18,118 nt of DNA, taken from assembly GCA_027458945.1 (NCBI GenBank), contig DAIDOU010000234.1, positions 1 to 18,118 of the forward strand, given 5' to 3'. The notes under the pieces were generated by a model. It made no database searches and was not told where the DNA came from. It saw only the letters and a list, made by a program, of their open reading frames with translations. Positions 1-7,977 of the stretch are shown piece after piece. Position 1 is the first letter of the stretch, and the number at the start of each line of letters is the position of its first letter. A program made the translations under genes and the position numbers. Source of the DNA: Acidobacteriota bacterium (GTDB lineage Bacteria > Acidobacteriota > Thermoanaerobaculia > Thermoanaerobaculales > Thermoanaerobaculaceae).

Positions 1-1
1 T

Positions 2-232
2 CGGCACACGCCGTTTTTCAAGGGGTACCGGCCGCAGTTTTACTTCCGGACGACGGACGTGACGGGGTCGGTGTACCTGCCGGCCGGGGTTGAGATGGTG
101 ATGCCGGGCGACAGGATCGCGGTGGAGGTGGAGCTGATCACGCCGATCGCGATGGAGAAGGCGCTGCGGTTCGCGATCCGCGAGGGTGGCCGCACCGTCG
201 GCGCCGGCACCATCACCGAAATCATCGAGTAG
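2..232 (+). CDS. tuf: Elongation factor Tu, C-terminal 76 residues (5' truncated by window)
   Basis: Open frame entering from the left edge and ending at TAG 230-232. The visible part is the end of EF-Tu domain 3, the beta-barrel that contacts aminoacyl-tRNA and EF-Ts. Recognisable runs are FRTTDVTGSV, then MVMPGDR, and the usual ending EGGRTVGAGTITEIIE. EF-Tu delivers aminoacyl-tRNA to the ribosome as a GTP complex; the GTPase domain lies outside the window. It is 8 nt upstream of rpsJ, the usual str-to-S10 junction, so the two are probably co-transcribed. The sequence cannot tell whether this is the only tuf copy. Confidence 0.97.
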   Translation, partial: RHTPFFKGYRPQFYFRTTDVTGSVYLPAGVEMVMPGDRIAVEVELITPIAMEKALRFAIREGGRTVGAGTITEIIE

Positions 233-240
233 GAGTGGCC

Positions 241-564
241 ATGGTCAAGGACAAGATCCGGATCCGGCTCAAGGCGTACGACTTCCGTCTCCTGGACCAG
301 TCCACGGCGGAGATCGTGGACACGGCGAAGCGCACGGGGGCGAGCGTATCGGGACCGATCCCGCTGCCGACGCAGATCCAGCGCTTCACCGTGCTGCGCT
401 CGCCGCACGTGGATAAGAAGTCGCGGGAACAGTTCGAGATCCGCACGCACAAGAGGCTTCTCGACATCCTCGACCCGACGCAGCAGACGGTGGACGCGCT
501 GATGAAGCTCGAGCTGCCGGCCGGGGTGGACGTCGAGATCAAGGCCTACGGCGGGAAGAAGTGA
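241..564 (+). CDS. rpsJ: 30S ribosomal protein S10
   Basis: 107 residues; the E. coli protein has 103. Family signatures are IRIRLKAYDFRLLDQ near the N-terminus, TAKRTGASVSGPIPLPT around residues 30-47, and the ending TVDALMKLELPAGVDVEI. S10 sits in the head of the 30S subunit and in many bacteria also joins the NusB-NusE antitermination complex. A GTG at 235 lies in frame, but the Shine-Dalgarno AGGAG (231-235) would overlap it, whereas the ATG at 241 is 5 nt downstream of that site, so ATG 241 is chosen. It opens the S10 operon block, 8 nt after tuf and 8 nt before rplC. Confidence 0.99.
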   Translation: MVKDKIRIRLKAYDFRLLDQSTAEIVDTAKRTGASVSGPIPLPTQIQRFTVLRSPHVDKKSREQFEIRTHKRLLDILDPTQQTVDALMKLELPAGVDVEIKAYGGKK

Positions 565-572
565 GGCCGGCC

Positions 573-1196
573 ATGGTGCAAGGAATTCTCGCCAAGAAGA
601 TCGGCATGACCCAGCTGTTCGACGACTCCGGCGCGGTCGTTCCGGTGACCGTCGTGCAGGCGGGGCCGTGCGTCGTCGTGCTGCGGCGGACCGCCGCCGC
701 GGACGGCTACGAGTCGGCGCAGCTCGGCCTCGTCGATGGCCGGCCGCCGCGCCGCGTCGCCAAGCCGCTGCAGGGGACGTTCGCCAAGGCCGGCGTGCCG
801 CCGACGCGCATGCTCGCCGAGGTCCCTCTCGCCGAGGGGTCCGAGGTGAAGCCCGGCGACACCGTGCTGTGCGACATCTTCGCCGTCGGTGACGTGATCC
901 GGGTCGTCGGCACCTCCAAGGGCAAGGGGTTCCAGGGGGCGATGAAGCGCCACCACTTCCGCGGCGGCGCCGCCAGTCACGGCTCGATGTTCCACCGGGC
1001 CCCGGGCGGCATCGGGCCGTCGGCGTACCCGTCCCGCGTCTTCCCGGGGACCAGGATGGCCGGGCGGATGGGCGGCGACAAGACCACCCTGAAGCACGTG
1101 AAGGTGGTCAAGGTGGACCTTGAGCGCAACCTGCTCTTCCTCAAGGGTGCCGTTCCTGGCGGCCGCAACTCATTGCTGCGGCTGACGAAGGGGTAA
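573..1196 (+). CDS. rplC: 50S ribosomal protein L3
   Basis: 207 residues, matching the family (E. coli 209). It begins MVQGILAKKIGMTQLFDDSG, the usual L3 opening. The long central finger that reaches toward the peptidyl transferase centre is seen in SHGSMFHRAPGGIGPS and RMAGRMGG, and the end has ERNLLFLKGAVPGG. L3 binds 23S rRNA early in 50S assembly. An in-frame GTG at 561 overlaps the rpsJ stop, but the GTGAGG at 561-566 fits better as the ribosome binding site for ATG 573, which also gives the conserved N-terminus. GTG 576 directly after the ATG is a further, less likely, start. Confidence 0.98.
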   Translation: MVQGILAKKIGMTQLFDDSGAVVPVTVVQAGPCVVVLRRTAAADGYESAQLGLVDGRPPRRVAKPLQGTFAKAGVPPTRMLAEVPLAEGSEVKPGDTVLCDIFAVGDVIRVVGTSKGKGFQGAMKRHHFRGGAASHGSMFHRAPGGIGPSAYPSRVFPGTRMAGRMGGDKTTLKHVKVVKVDLERNLLFLKGAVPGGRNSLLRLTKG

Positions 1197-1207
1197 GGGG
1201 GCGGACC

Positions 1208-1834
1208 ATGAAACTCGACGTGCGCAACTGGAACAACGAGGTCGTGGGCGAGATCGAGCTCCCGCCGGAGGTCTTCTCGTACCCGGCGCGTCCGCACCTG
1301 GTGTACGAGGTGGTCAAGGGGTACCTGGCCGGCCTGCGCAGCGGCACGCACGCGACCAAGACGCGGGCTCTGGTGTCGGGCGGCGGCAAGAAGCCATGGA
1401 AGCAGAAGGGGACCGGACGCTCGCGGCACGGCTCCTCCCGCTCCCCGCTGTGGCGGCACGGCGGCACGACGTTCGGGCCGCAACCGCGCTCCTACGAGCC
1501 CAAGGTCAACATCAAGGCGAAGAAGAACGCGCTCAAGTCGGTGCTGGCCGAGCGCCTGAGCGGCGGCCGGCTGCGCGTCCTCGAGTCGCTCGACGTCGAC
1601 TCGCACCGCACCAAGGAACTCGTGGCGCGGCTCGGCACCCTCGGTTTGGCGGGTGAGAAGGTCCTGCTGATCGACAGTTACGACAACCTCAACCTGCTGC
1701 TGGCCACCCGCAACCGGCCGGAGCTGAACACGGCGGACGCGATGCACGTCCACGTCTACCAGGTACTGCAGGCGAAGGAACTCGTCTTCTCGCGCCGCGC
1801 CCTGGTCCAGCTATCGGAGGTGCTGTCGTCATGA
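1208..1834 (+). CDS. rplD: 50S ribosomal protein L4
   Basis: 208 residues (E. coli 201). L4 is recognised by the tunnel-lining loop with KTRALVSGGGKKPWKQKGTG and RHGSSRSPLWRHGG (about residues 50-85), and by the C-terminal fold with LLIDSYDNLNLLLATRN and VYQVLQAKELVFS. It binds 23S rRNA domain I and its loop narrows the peptide exit tunnel with L22. In E. coli L4 represses its own operon through the S10 leader; that leader would be upstream of this window, so regulation cannot be judged here. The strong purine-rich site AAGGGGGCGG precedes ATG 1208. The stop overlaps the rplW start by 4 nt (ATGA). Confidence 0.98.
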   Translation: MKLDVRNWNNEVVGEIELPPEVFSYPARPHLVYEVVKGYLAGLRSGTHATKTRALVSGGGKKPWKQKGTGRSRHGSSRSPLWRHGGTTFGPQPRSYEPKVNIKAKKNALKSVLAERLSGGRLRVLESLDVDSHRTKELVARLGTLGLAGEKVLLIDSYDNLNLLLATRNRPELNTADAMHVHVYQVLQAKELVFSRRALVQLSEVLSS

Positions 1835-2124
1835 AGGATCCACGCCAGATCGTTCTGCGCCCAATCGTGACGGAGAAGACCGCCGACCTGAAGGAGGCCA
1901 CGAACACCGTGTGCTTCCAGGTCGCGCGCGACGCCAACAAGATCGAGGTCCGCAAGGCGGTCGAGACGCTGTTCGGGGTCAAGGTCATCGAGGTCCGTGT
2001 GGTCAACGTCCGCGGCAAGCAGAAGCGGTTCGGCCGCTACACGGGCATGCGCCCCGACTGGCGCAAGGCGTACGTGCGCCTCGCGGCCGGTGAGAAGACC
2101 ACCGAGTTCTTTGATCAGGTGTAG
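1831..2124 (+). CDS. rplW: 50S ribosomal protein L23
   Basis: 97 residues (E. coli 100). It opens with DPRQIVLRPIVTEKT, the standard L23 start, followed by NKIEVRKAVETLFGVKV and a basic loop KQKRFGRYTGMRPDWRKAYV that contacts 23S rRNA. L23 lies at the exit of the peptide tunnel and is the docking site for trigger factor and SRP. The ATG overlaps the rplD stop (ATGA, 1831-1834), and the CGGAGG at 1815-1820 inside rplD can serve as ribosome binding site, which points to translational coupling with L4. Confidence 0.98.
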   Translation: MKDPRQIVLRPIVTEKTADLKEATNTVCFQVARDANKIEVRKAVETLFGVKVIEVRVVNVRGKQKRFGRYTGMRPDWRKAYVRLAAGEKTTEFFDQV

Positions 2125-2135
2125 GGAGAAGGCTC

Positions 2136-2957
<822 letters not shown>

Positions 2958-2968
2958 GGGAGGTCGGG

Positions 2969-3253
2969 ATGGCTCGTTCAGTCCACAAGGGACCGTTCAT
3001 CGATGGCCACCTGCTGAAGAAGGTGGAGCAGCTCAACGACTCGCGCGAGCGCCGCGTGATCAAGACGTGGTCGCGGCGGTCGACGATCATTCCGGAGATG
3101 GTGGGCCACACGATCGCCGTTCACAACGGTCAGAAGTTCGTTCCCGTGTTCGTCACCGAGAACATGGTCGGCCACAAGCTGGGCGAGTTCGCGCTCACCC
3201 GCACGTTCCGCGGCCACTCGGCGACGCGCAAGGAGAAGGGCGCCGCCCACTAG
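2969..3253 (+). CDS. rpsS: 30S ribosomal protein S19
   Basis: 94 residues (E. coli 92). The open frame extends further upstream inside rplB, but the ATG at 2969 gives the canonical start MARSVHKGPFIDGHLLKK, and it is preceded by GGGGAGG after the rplB stop. Other signatures are IKTWSRRSTIIPEMVGHTIA and GHKLGEFALTRTFRGH. S19 sits in the 30S head beside S13 and contacts the A-site finger region of the 50S subunit. The tail after GHSATRKEKG is short and ends in His. Confidence 0.98.
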   Translation: MARSVHKGPFIDGHLLKKVEQLNDSRERRVIKTWSRRSTIIPEMVGHTIAVHNGQKFVPVFVTENMVGHKLGEFALTRTFRGHSATRKEKGAAH

Positions 3254-3262
3254 GGGGAAGCT

Positions 3263-3604
3263 ATGCAAGCGCAAGCTCGACTTCGTTACTACAAGGGCTC
3301 TCCCCAGAAGGTGCGGCTGGTCGCCGATGTCGTGCGCGGCCAGGGCATCCCGCGGGCGTTGGCCATGCTCAAGCTGACTCACAAGCGCTGCGCGCGCGAT
3401 CTCGAGAAGCTCGTCCGCTCGGCGGTCGCCAACCTCGAACAGAAGATGCCCGGGGTGGATGCCGGCAAGTTGGTGCTGGCCAGCATCCAGGTCAACCAGG
3501 CGCCCTCCCTGAAGCGATTCCGTGCGGCGTCGATGGGGCGTGTCTTCCCCCGGCTGCACAAGTTCTGCCACGTGACCGTGCAGGTCGCGGAGCGCGAGAA
3601 GTAG
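3263..3604 (+). CDS. rplV: 50S ribosomal protein L22, with a divergent tunnel hairpin
   Basis: 113 residues (E. coli 110). The first half is typical: ARLRYYKGSPQKVRLVADVVRG, then LEKLVRSAVANLEQK. The second half holds the long beta-hairpin that lines the peptide exit tunnel opposite L4. Its tip (residues 84-97) reads KRFRAASMGRVFPR, where most bacteria have KRFRPRAxGRA followed by a basic run. The hairpin length is kept but the PRA segment is lost, and the usual VDEGP before it is VNQAP. Reading frame, stop and spacing are intact and the protein ends HVTVQVAEREK, so this is lineage divergence rather than damage. It lies 9 nt after rpsS and 9 nt before rpsC. Confidence 0.97.
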   Translation: MQAQARLRYYKGSPQKVRLVADVVRGQGIPRALAMLKLTHKRCARDLEKLVRSAVANLEQKMPGVDAGKLVLASIQVNQAPSLKRFRAASMGRVFPRLHKFCHVTVQVAEREK

Positions 3605-3613
3605 GAGGCGATC

Positions 3614-4264
3614 GTGGGCCAGAAGACGCACCCGTACGGTTTCAGGCTGGGCTACAACAAGACGTGGCGCTCGCGCTGGTTCGCCGACGCGGGCTATGCC
3701 AAGCTCCTGCACGAGGACTTGCGCCTGCGCAAGGCGCTCAAGACCCGGCTGTCGCACGCCGGCGTGGCCGAGATCGACATCGAGCGCACGGCCAACAAGA
3801 TCCGGGTCAACATCTTCTCCGCCCGGCCCGGGATCATCATCGGGCGCAAGGGCGCCGAGGTGGACAAGCTCGGGGCCGAGCTGCGCGCCGTCTACGGGCA
3901 GGACATCCACATCAACATCCAGGAGATCCAGAGGCCGGAGATCGAGGCGCAGCTGATCGCCGAGTCGATCGCCAGTCAGCTCGTCCGGCGCATCACCTTC
4001 CGGCGCGCGATGCGGCGCTCGATGGAGAACGCCTTGCGTTTCGGCGCCCAGGGCGTCAAGATCCGTTGTTCGGGTCGCCTCAACGGGGCCGAGATCGCCC
4101 GCTCCGAGTGGTATCAGGAGGGGCGGCTTCCCCTCCATACGCTCAAGGCGGACATCGAGTACGGCTTCGCCGAGGCCTTCACGACCTACGGGGCGATCGG
4201 CGTCAAGGTGTGGATCTACAAGGGCGAGCTGCACCGGAACAAGGCTCACCGGCGCGCATTGTGA
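3614..4264 (+). CDS. rpsC: 30S ribosomal protein S3
   Basis: 216 residues; E. coli has 233 because of a longer C-terminal tail. It starts at GTG 3614, preceded by GTAGGAGGCG, giving MGQKTHPYGFRLGYNKTW. The type 2 KH domain has its RNA-binding GIIIGRKG loop at residues 73-80. The C-terminal domain has RRSMENALRFGAQGVKI and SEWYQEGRLPLHTLKADI. S3 forms the mRNA entry site in the 30S head with S4 and S5. No ATG in this frame gives the conserved N-terminus, so the GTG start is well supported. Confidence 0.98.
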   Translation: MGQKTHPYGFRLGYNKTWRSRWFADAGYAKLLHEDLRLRKALKTRLSHAGVAEIDIERTANKIRVNIFSARPGIIIGRKGAEVDKLGAELRAVYGQDIHINIQEIQRPEIEAQLIAESIASQLVRRITFRRAMRRSMENALRFGAQGVKIRCSGRLNGAEIARSEWYQEGRLPLHTLKADIEYGFAEAFTTYGAIGVKVWIYKGELHRNKAHRRAL

Positions 4265-4280
4265 GGGATGAGGTGCTGCT

Positions 4281-4697
4281 ATGTTGATGCCGAAGAAAGT
4301 CAAGTTTCGCAAGCAACAGCGCGGCCGGCGCCGGGGTCTCGCGACCCGGGGCGGTGAGCTGTCGTTCGGCGACTACGGCCTGCAGGCGCTCGAGCCCGGT
4401 TGGGTTACGGCCCGGCAGATCGAGGCGGCCCGTATCGCGATGACCCGCCACGTGAAGCGCGGCGGCAAGATCTGGATTCGGGTGTTCCCGGACAAGCCGA
4501 TCACCAAGAAGCCGGCCGAGACCCGCATGGGCAAGGGCAAGGGTGCGCCGGAGGAGTGGGTGTGCGTCGTCAAGCCGGCGCGGATCCTGTACGAGATGGA
4601 AGGGGTGACGGAGGACGTGGCACGCGAGGCGATGCGCCTGGCGGCCCACAAGCTTCCGATCAAGACCCGTTTCGTGGCACGGGGGCTGGTGCGATGA
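4281..4697 (+). CDS. rplP: 50S ribosomal protein L16
   Basis: 138 residues (E. coli 136). Signatures: MPKKVKFRKQQRGRRRGLA at the start, TARQIEAARIAMTRHVKRGG and WIRVFPDKPITKKP in the middle, RMGKGKG around residues 82-88 and KLPIKTRFV near the end. The arginine of RMGKGKG is the residue hydroxylated in E. coli L16; whether that happens here cannot be seen. L16 organises the A-site tRNA pocket of the 50S subunit. ATG 4281 is taken because the family normally begins MLxPK; ATG 4287 is an alternative. The stop overlaps the rpmC start by 4 nt. Confidence 0.98.
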   Translation: MLMPKKVKFRKQQRGRRRGLATRGGELSFGDYGLQALEPGWVTARQIEAARIAMTRHVKRGGKIWIRVFPDKPITKKPAETRMGKGKGAPEEWVCVVKPARILYEMEGVTEDVAREAMRLAAHKLPIKTRFVARGLVR

Positions 4698-4891
4698 AAG
4701 CCAAGGAACTGCGGGAGAAGTCGATCGAGGAGCTGCGGAACTCCGAGACCGAGCTCAAGGAGCAGCTGTTCAAGCTGCGCTTCCAGAAGGCCACCGGTCA
4801 GATCGCCAATCCGGCGAAGATCCGGCTCGTGCGCAAGGACATCGCGCGCGTCGAGACGATCCTCGCCGAGCGCCTCAGGGAAGCGGAGTAA
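4694..4891 (+). CDS. rpmC: 50S ribosomal protein L29
   Basis: 65 residues (E. coli 63), a two-helix protein beginning MKAKELREKSIEELRNSE and containing LKEQLFKLRFQKATGQIANPAKIR, the standard L29 core. L29 binds near the tunnel exit next to L23 and contributes to the docking site for nascent-chain factors. The ATG overlaps the rplP stop (ATGA, 4694-4697), indicating translational coupling. The stop at 4889-4891 is 3 nt before the rpsQ start. The gene is shorter than the open frame it shares because the true frame is only free of upstream L16 sequence from the ATG. Confidence 0.97.
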   Translation: MKAKELREKSIEELRNSETELKEQLFKLRFQKATGQIANPAKIRLVRKDIARVETILAERLREAE

Positions 4892-4894
4892 GCC

Positions 4895-5158
4895 ATGGAT
4901 AACGCGACCAGGACCAAGAAGATCACGAAGGTCGGCACCGTCGTGTCCGACGCCATGGACAAGACGGTCGTCGTCAGGGTGGAGAGCGTGGTCATGCACA
5001 AGCTCTACCACCGCTTCGTGCAGCGCGCGAGGAAGTTCGCGGCGCACGACGAGGCGAACGACTGCAAGGTCGGCGACAAGGTGCAGATCATGGAGTGCCG
5101 CCCGATCTCCCGGAGCAAGCGGTTCCGGGTGGTGCGCGTGATCGAGCGGGCTTCGTGA
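4895..5158 (+). CDS. rpsQ: 30S ribosomal protein S17
   Basis: 87 residues (E. coli 84). An OB-fold primary 16S rRNA binder, recognised by KVGTVVSDAMDKTVVVRVE, then HKLYHRFVQRARKFAAHDE, and ECRPISRSKRFRVVRVIE. ATG 4895 lies 3 nt after the rpmC stop, so its ribosome binding site (GGGAAGCGGA) lies within the end of rpmC. It is the last gene of the conventional S10 block; rplN follows after 10 nt with no sign of a terminator or promoter, so the S10 and spc blocks appear to be one transcription unit here. Confidence 0.98.
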   Translation: MDNATRTKKITKVGTVVSDAMDKTVVVRVESVVMHKLYHRFVQRARKFAAHDEANDCKVGDKVQIMECRPISRSKRFRVVRVIERAS

Positions 5159-5168
5159 GGAGGCGGTC

Positions 5169-5540
5169 ATGATCCAGATGCGAACGATGCTGACGGTGGC
5201 CGACAACTCCGGGGCCAAGAAGCTGCAGGCGATCCGCCAGCTCGGCGGCTCCAACGCCGGCCGTTATGCGCGGATTGGGGACGTGATTGTCTGTGCCGTC
5301 AAGGAGGCGGTCCCCGACTCGCAGGTGAAGAAGGGGACGGTGGTGCGTGCCGTGATCGTGCGGACGCGCAGCAGCCACCGGCGCCGGGACGGTTCCTACA
5401 TCCGCTTCGACGACAACGCGGCGGTGCTGATCAACGCCCAGAAGGAGCCGATCGGTACCCGCGTCTTCGGACCGGTGGCGCGCGAGCTGCGCGAGCGGCG
5501 CTTCATGAAGATCGTGTCGCTCGCGCCGGAAGTGCTCTAG
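5169..5540 (+). CDS. rplN: 50S ribosomal protein L14
   Basis: 123 residues, the same length as E. coli L14. It begins MIQMRTMLTVADNSGAKK and contains IGDVIVCAVKEAVPDS, RRDGSYIRFDDNAAVLIN and RVFGPVARELRERRFMKIVS, all standard. L14 forms part of the inter-subunit bridge near L19 and is the binding site of the silencing factor RsfS. The ribosome binding site GAGGAGGCGG lies just before ATG 5169. This is normally the first gene of the spc operon. Confidence 0.99.
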   Translation: MIQMRTMLTVADNSGAKKLQAIRQLGGSNAGRYARIGDVIVCAVKEAVPDSQVKKGTVVRAVIVRTRSSHRRRDGSYIRFDDNAAVLINAQKEPIGTRVFGPVARELRERRFMKIVSLAPEVL

Positions 5541-5549
5541 GAGGAGGCG

Positions 5550-5879
5550 ATGACGAAAAGCTTCAAGATCAAGAAGGGCGACCAGGTTCAGGTCATCGCC
5601 GGCAAGGACAGGGGCAAGAAGGGGAAGGTCATGCGGGTCGACCGCAAGGCCGGCCGGGTCGTGGTCGAGCACGTCAACATGCTCAAGCGCCACACCAAGG
5701 CGAACCCCGGCAAGGGTGTCGCCGGCGGGATCGTGGAGCGGGAGGCGCCGATCGCGGTGTCGAACGTGATGGTGATCTCCAGCGACACCAACCAGCCGAC
5801 GAGGATCGGCTACAAGGTGCTCGAGGACGGGCACAAGGTCCGTCTCGCGAAGGTCGATGGCGCGATTCTCGACCAATAA
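5550..5879 (+). CDS. rplX: 50S ribosomal protein L24
   Basis: 109 residues (E. coli 104). The N-terminal KOW motif spans about residues 7-35 (KKGDQVQVIAGKDRGKKGKV), followed by VVVEHVNMLKRHTKANP and GGIVEREAPIAVSNVM. L24 is one of the two proteins that start 50S assembly and lies close to the tunnel exit. AGGAGGAGGCG precedes ATG 5550. The C-terminus ends KVDGAILDQ, slightly different from the usual zinc-ribbon-like end, with no cysteines. Confidence 0.98.
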   Translation: MTKSFKIKKGDQVQVIAGKDRGKKGKVMRVDRKAGRVVVEHVNMLKRHTKANPGKGVAGGIVEREAPIAVSNVMVISSDTNQPTRIGYKVLEDGHKVRLAKVDGAILDQ

Positions 5880-5894
5880 GGAAGAGAGGGTACG

Positions 5895-6437
5895 ATGGCG
5901 CGCTTGAAAGAGAAGTACGAGAAGGAAGTGATCCCGAAGCTCGAGAAGGAGTTCGGGATCTCCAACCCGATGGCGGTGCCGAGGATTACCAGGGTCATCT
6001 GCAACATGGGCCTGGGCGAGGCGCCGCGCAACAACAAGCTGATGGACCAGGCCGTGGACGAGCTTACGGCGATCACCGGCCAGCGGCCGACGATTCGCAA
6101 GGCCCGGCGCTCGATCGCGCAGTTCAAGCTGCGCGCCGGCATGCAGATCGGCTGCGCGGTCACGCTCCGGCGCGACCGGATGTACGAGTTCCTCGACCGG
6201 CTGATCAACATCTCGCTGCCGCGCGTCCGCGACTTTCGCGGGCTGTCGCCGAAGGGGTTCGACGGGCGCGGGAACTTCACGATGGGGGTCCGGGACCACT
6301 CGATCTTCCCGGAGATCGACTACACGAAAGTCGAGGTCCCCAAGGGCATGAACGTGACCGTGGTGACCACGGCCAAGACCGACGACCAGGCCAGGTTCCT
6401 GCTGCAGGAGCTCGGCTTCCCGTTCGTGAAAGGTTAG
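5895..6437 (+). CDS. rplE: 50S ribosomal protein L5
   Basis: 180 residues (E. coli 179). Typical segments are LKEKYEKEVIPKLEKEFG, MAVPRITRVICNMGLGEA, RPTIRKARRSIAQFKLR, and the closing SPKGFDGRGNFTMGVRDHSIFP and ELGFPFVKG. L5 binds 5S rRNA and touches the P-site tRNA T-loop and S13. GGAAGAGAGGG precedes ATG 5895. The coordinates agree with the conserved length, and no insertion is seen. Confidence 0.98.
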   Translation: MARLKEKYEKEVIPKLEKEFGISNPMAVPRITRVICNMGLGEAPRNNKLMDQAVDELTAITGQRPTIRKARRSIAQFKLRAGMQIGCAVTLRRDRMYEFLDRLINISLPRVRDFRGLSPKGFDGRGNFTMGVRDHSIFPEIDYTKVEVPKGMNVTVVTTAKTDDQARFLLQELGFPFVKG

Positions 6438-6446
6438 GAGGGCGCA

Positions 6447-6632
6447 GTGGCTCGTACCTGTCTCGTTGCCAAATCGTTGCGGACGCCGAAGTTCCGTGTG
6501 CGCCACCGCAACCGCTGCAAGATCTGCGGCCGCCCGCGCGCCTACATGCGGAAGTTCGAGCTGTGCCGTCTCTGCTTCCGCAAGCTCGCCCTGGAGGGCT
6601 ACCTCCCGGGCGTGACCAAGGCGAGCTGGTAG
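6447..6632 (+). CDS. rpsN: 30S ribosomal protein S14, zinc-binding short form (type Z)
   Basis: 61 residues, the short zinc-ribbon form of S14. Four cysteines, C24-x2-C27 and C40-x2-C43, form the zinc site; they lie in RCKICGRPRAYMRKF and LCRLCFRKLA. The zinc-free proteobacterial form is about 100 residues and lacks them. The start is GTG 6447 with GTTAGGAGGG upstream, giving MARTCLVAKS. It ends in the usual GVTKASW. S14 is a late-binding protein of the 30S head beside S3 and S10. No zinc-independent paralogue is seen in the window. Confidence 0.98.
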   Translation: MARTCLVAKSLRTPKFRVRHRNRCKICGRPRAYMRKFELCRLCFRKLALEGYLPGVTKASW

Positions 6633-6642
6633 GGGGTGTGCG

Positions 6643-7041
6643 ATGACGATGACTGATCCGATCGCCGACCTCCTGACCCGCATCCGCAACGCGGTGCTCG
6701 TGGGCAAGGACCGCTGCGACGTGCCGGCTTCCAAGGTCAAGCTCGAGCTGTCCAAAATCCTCCAGGAGGAGGGTTTCATCCGCACCTTCAAGGTCTTGGA
6801 GGAGGGGCCGCAGGGCACGCTGCGTCTGTACCTGCGCTACTCGTCGGACGGAGAGCCCGCGATCCACGGCCTGGAGCGGATCTCCCGCCCGGGCCTGCGG
6901 GTGTACCGCGGCGTCGAAGCGCTGCCCCACGTCCGGGGCGGCATGGGCGTCGCCGTGGTCTCGACCTCCAAGGGGCTCATGACCGACGCCAAGGCGCGCG
7001 AGTCGCGTCTCGGCGGCGAGGTCATGTGCCGCGTGTGGTAG
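6643..7041 (+). CDS. rpsH: 30S ribosomal protein S8
   Basis: 132 residues (E. coli 130). It begins MTMTDPIADLLTRIRNAV and has VPASKVKLELSKILQEEGFI and the C-terminal run GGMGVAVVSTSKGLMTDAKA. S8 is a primary 16S rRNA binder; in E. coli it represses the spc operon by binding a 16S-like hairpin near the rplE start. No convincing mimic could be identified by eye in the rplX-rplE spacer here. ATG 6649 (giving MTDPIAD) is a plausible alternative start; ATG 6643 is kept because AGGGGGTG ends about 6 nt before it. Confidence 0.98.
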   Translation: MTMTDPIADLLTRIRNAVLVGKDRCDVPASKVKLELSKILQEEGFIRTFKVLEEGPQGTLRLYLRYSSDGEPAIHGLERISRPGLRVYRGVEALPHVRGGMGVAVVSTSKGLMTDAKARESRLGGEVMCRVW

Positions 7042-7051
7042 GGAGGCTGCC

Positions 7052-7594
7052 ATGTCTCGCATCGGAAAGAACCCGATCCCGATCCCGAAGGCGGTCCAGG
7101 TGACCGTGACGGACCGGGTGGTGCAGGTGAAGGGGCCGAAGGGTGCGCTGCAGCACGCCTTGCCGGCCGGGATCGACGCCGCCGTCGAGGGTGAGCAGGT
7201 CGTGGTGACGCGTACCGGTGACCTCCCGGCGGTCAGGGCGCTCCACGGGCTGACCCGAGCGCTGCTCGCCAACGCCGTGGCCGGCGTCACCGCGGGCTTC
7301 AAGCGCGAACTCGACATCGTCGGCGTCGGCTACAAGGCCGAGCTCAAGAGCCCCCGCGAGGTCGTGCTCTCTGTGGGCTACTCCCACCAGGTGACCTACA
7401 AGGCGCCGGAGGGCGTGGCGATCAGCTACGACGCGAAGGCCAACCGGCTCACGATCGAGGGCATCGACAAGCAGCGGGTCGGCCAGGTCGCTGCCGAAAT
7501 CCGCGGCGTGCGTCCCCCCGACGTGTACAAGGGCAAGGGGGTCAAGTACTCCGACGAGGTCTTGAAGCTCAAGGCCGGAAAGACGGGAGCGTAA
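7052..7594 (+). CDS. rplF: 50S ribosomal protein L6
   Basis: 180 residues (E. coli 177). Two repeated L6 domains are visible: MSRIGKNPIPIPKAVQVTV opens the first, and GVGYKAELKSPREVVLSVGYSH opens the second. The family signature PPDVYKGKGVKYSDEV lies near the C-terminus. L6 sits at the base of the L7/L12 stalk near the sarcin-ricin loop. TAGGGAGGCTG precedes ATG 7052, and rplR begins only 4 nt after the stop. Confidence 0.98.
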   Translation: MSRIGKNPIPIPKAVQVTVTDRVVQVKGPKGALQHALPAGIDAAVEGEQVVVTRTGDLPAVRALHGLTRALLANAVAGVTAGFKRELDIVGVGYKAELKSPREVVLSVGYSHQVTYKAPEGVAISYDAKANRLTIEGIDKQRVGQVAAEIRGVRPPDVYKGKGVKYSDEVLKLKAGKTGA

Positions 7595-7598
7595 CGCC

Positions 7599-7967
7599 AT
7601 GGCGCAACTGAAGGACAGGAAGCAACGGCGTCAGCGCGTCCACATGCGCATCCGCAAGCGGGTGTCCGGCACCGCCGAGCGCCCGCGGCTGGCGGTGTTC
7701 CGGTCGCTGGCGAACGTCTACGCGCAGCTCATCGACGACGTCAAGGGTACGACCCTCGTCGCCGCCTCCACGCTCGAGACCGACCTGCGCAAGGACCTGG
7801 CCCACCGCGGCAACAAATCGGCCGGGCGTGCCGTCGGCAAGGCGATCGCCGAGCGCGCGAAGGACAAAGGGATCACCTCGGTGGTGTTCGACCGAGCCGG
7901 CTTCCGTTACCACGGTGTGGTCAAGGAGCTGGCGGACGCGGCCCGCGAAGCGGGTCTGAAGTTCTAG
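7599..7967 (+). CDS. rplR: 50S ribosomal protein L18
   Basis: 122 residues (E. coli 117). Features: a basic N-terminus DRKQRRQRVHMRIRKRVSGT, then ERPRLAVFRSLANVYAQLIDD, and GRYHG-like ending FDRAGFRYHGVVKELADAAREAGL. L18 binds 5S rRNA with L5 and L25 in the central protuberance. The nearest ribosome binding site is GGGAG (7584-7588) inside the end of rplF, about 10 nt before the ATG, so translation is probably coupled to L6. Confidence 0.98.
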   Translation: MAQLKDRKQRRQRVHMRIRKRVSGTAERPRLAVFRSLANVYAQLIDDVKGTTLVAASTLETDLRKDLAHRGNKSAGRAVGKAIAERAKDKGITSVVFDRAGFRYHGVVKELADAAREAGLKF

Positions 7968-7977
7968 GGGTCAAGCG

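Noticed and set aside
235..240. GTG 235 as start of rpsJ
   Set aside because: It overlaps the only good Shine-Dalgarno site, which is correctly spaced for ATG 241.
5088..6818. 576-codon minus-strand open frame opposite rplN to rpsH
   Set aside because: Same reason: fully covered by conserved + strand ribosomal genes, and no family resemblance.
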